NCBI GenBank assembly: GCA_946481225.1
Contig: CAMLNJ010000228.1
Span: forward strand, 1 to 5,739
Direction of reading: 5' to 3'
DNA length: 5,739 bases
Source: an uncultured Verrucomicrobiota bacterium
Lineage (GTDB): Bacteria; Verrucomicrobiota; Verrucomicrobiae; Opitutales; Opitutaceae
Shown here piece after piece: positions 5,030 to 5,739 of the stretch. Position 1 is the first letter of the stretch. Every line of letters begins with the position of its first letter. A program made the position numbers and the translations under genes. The notes below the pieces were generated by a model. That model searched no databases. It was not told the origin of the DNA and saw only the letters and a list, made by a program, of their open reading frames with translations.

Positions 5030-5739
5030 ATGCCTCCGCCCGACGCCCTCGCCCGTTTCCAAACGCTGCTCCACGACGCCCTCGCGCAAAACGCCCTCGT
5101 GAAGCTCACGCTCGGCAAACCCCGCGCCGGCGCGCCCGATCCCACCCTGCGCAACGTCTTCGCTCGCCCCGTCGTCCTCAAGGCCGGTCCGCAGCTCTCC
5201 CTCCTCTATCGCCACGCCACGCGCGATATCACGAAAAACCTCCAGCCCGCCGAAGCGGAGTCCGCGCTCCTCCGCCTCCTCGCCGAGTCCTTCCTCGACG
5301 CCCACCTCTTCACCCCGCTCCAGACCGCGCAACTCGAGCAATCCGCCGACGCCGCCTGCCCCGCGCGCCTTCGCGTCAAAACCGCCGACAGCGCCCCGCC
5401 CATCGCCGCCCCCGCCCACGACCGCGCCAAGACCCGCCTCATCGCCCCCGACGCCCCCTGGCTCCGCGCCCTCGGCGTCACCAACGACCGCGGCCAACCG
5501 CGCGAAGGCATGGCGCACAAATTCCGCCAGATCGAAAAATTCGCCGAGCTCCTCCAGTCCCTCCTCGCCGAATCCGGCCTCCTCCCCGGGAACGCCGAGC
5601 TCCAGCTCGGCACCTCCGCCTCTTCGTCCGGCTCCCCGCCCCCTGCTCCCGGCTCCCCGCTCATCCGCCTCGCCGACATGGGCGCCGGCAAAGGCTACCT
5701 CACCTTCGCCCTCGCGGACCTCCTCGGCGCCCGCGCCGA
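5030..5739 (+). CDS. SAM-dependent methyltransferase, Methyltransf_32-like, 3' truncated by window edge
   Basis: The first 236 codons are present; the gene runs off the window. The N-terminal domain (about 1-120) resembles the family's leading region (LRNVFARPVVLKAGPQLSL, 40-58; RDITKNL). It is followed by HDRAKTRLI (130-138), WLRALGV (144-150), MAHKFRQIEKFAELL (161-175) and SAM motif I, ADMGAGKGYLTFALADLL (215-232; D216, G218, G220, G222). The HDRxKxRLI and KFRQIxKF blocks before a DxGxGKGYLTFAL motif are characteristic of one bacterial and eukaryotic methyltransferase family; the substrate is unknown, possibly RNA. ATG 5030 is the first start codon after an in-frame stop at 4970-4972, so the start is firm, though no Shine-Dalgarno site is visible. 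Residues about 184-210 form a low-complexity insert just before motif I, made of a palindrome and a 21-bp repeat shared with pabB. Confidence 0.85.
   Translation, partial: MPPPDALARFQTLLHDALAQNALVKLTLGKPRAGAPDPTLRNVFARPVVLKAGPQLSLLYRHATRDITKNLQPAEAESALLRLLAESFLDAHLFTPLQTAQLEQSADAACPARLRVKTADSAPPIAAPAHDRAKTRLIAPDAPWLRALGVTNDRGQPREGMAHKFRQIEKFAELLQSLLAESGLLPGNAELQLGTSASSSGSPPPAPGSPLIRLADMGAGKGYLTFALADLLGARA
5594..5611 (+). repeat. Perfect 8-bp palindrome inside the methyltransferase gene
   Basis: GCCGAGCT and AGCTCGGC are exact inverted repeats separated by CC. The palindrome lies inside a coding stretch (NAELQLG) that is not part of the methyltransferase family pattern, immediately before the 21-bp-period repeat. 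It resembles a REP-type (repetitive extragenic palindrome) core, but it is inside a gene here. Confidence 0.65.
5621..5662 (+). repeat. Two 21-nt units in the methyltransferase gene
   Basis: GGCTCCCCGC recurs at 5630-5639 and 5651-5660, exactly 21 nt apart. The second unit (5642-5662) reads PAPGSPL in frame and matches pabB 488-508 at 19 of 21 positions. The block encodes part of the Ser/Pro/Gly-rich insert just before SAM motif I. Confidence 0.75.

Overview
The window is a stretch of a high-GC bacterial chromosome with very strong C preference at third codon positions (GCC, CTC, CGC, GAC dominate). Several genes have no visible Shine-Dalgarno site, and small repeats occur both between and inside genes. 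Together this resembles Verrucomicrobiota of the Opitutales/Opitutaceae type. That placement is an inference from style; there is no rRNA or marker gene here to fix it.

Layout. (1) 26-2202, plus strand: pabB followed 38 nt later by a class IV aminotransferase best read as pabC. Together they would convert chorismate to 4-aminobenzoate for folate synthesis; the glutaminase subunit PabA is not in the window. (2) 2261-3732, plus strand: two consecutive TPM-domain genes. The first encodes an exported or membrane-anchored protein with a Gly-rich tail, the second a short soluble protein. The tail codons of the first double as the ribosome-binding site of the second. The LemA gene that often accompanies such pairs is absent. 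(3) 3729-4703, minus strand: a complete DUF72 (YecE-like) TIM-barrel protein, convergent with the TPM pair and overlapping it by 4 nt, so the two stop codons interlock. (4) 4704-5029: a 326-nt divergent intergenic region with a perfect 21-bp tandem duplication and a 115-nt inverted-repeat element. (5) 5030-end, plus strand: the N-terminal two thirds or so of a SAM-dependent methyltransferase of the Methyltransf_32 type, cut by the window edge just after SAM motif I.

The genes are ordinary housekeeping or conserved-hypothetical types. The unusual layer is the repeats. A 21-bp (7-codon) module is found in the same reading frame inside both pabB and the methyltransferase gene, giving PAPGSSL and PAPGSPL. 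In the methyltransferase it sits beside an 18-nt palindrome. A GCGGCCAAT-ended sequence lies upstream of pabB, the DUF72 gene and the methyltransferase gene, each time in the sense orientation of the gene it precedes; two of the copies are the ends of the 115-nt inverted repeat. This suggests small dispersed, possibly mobile, elements that settle in promoter regions and in tolerant protein loops. I saw no CRISPR array, tRNA, rRNA, transposase or defence system.
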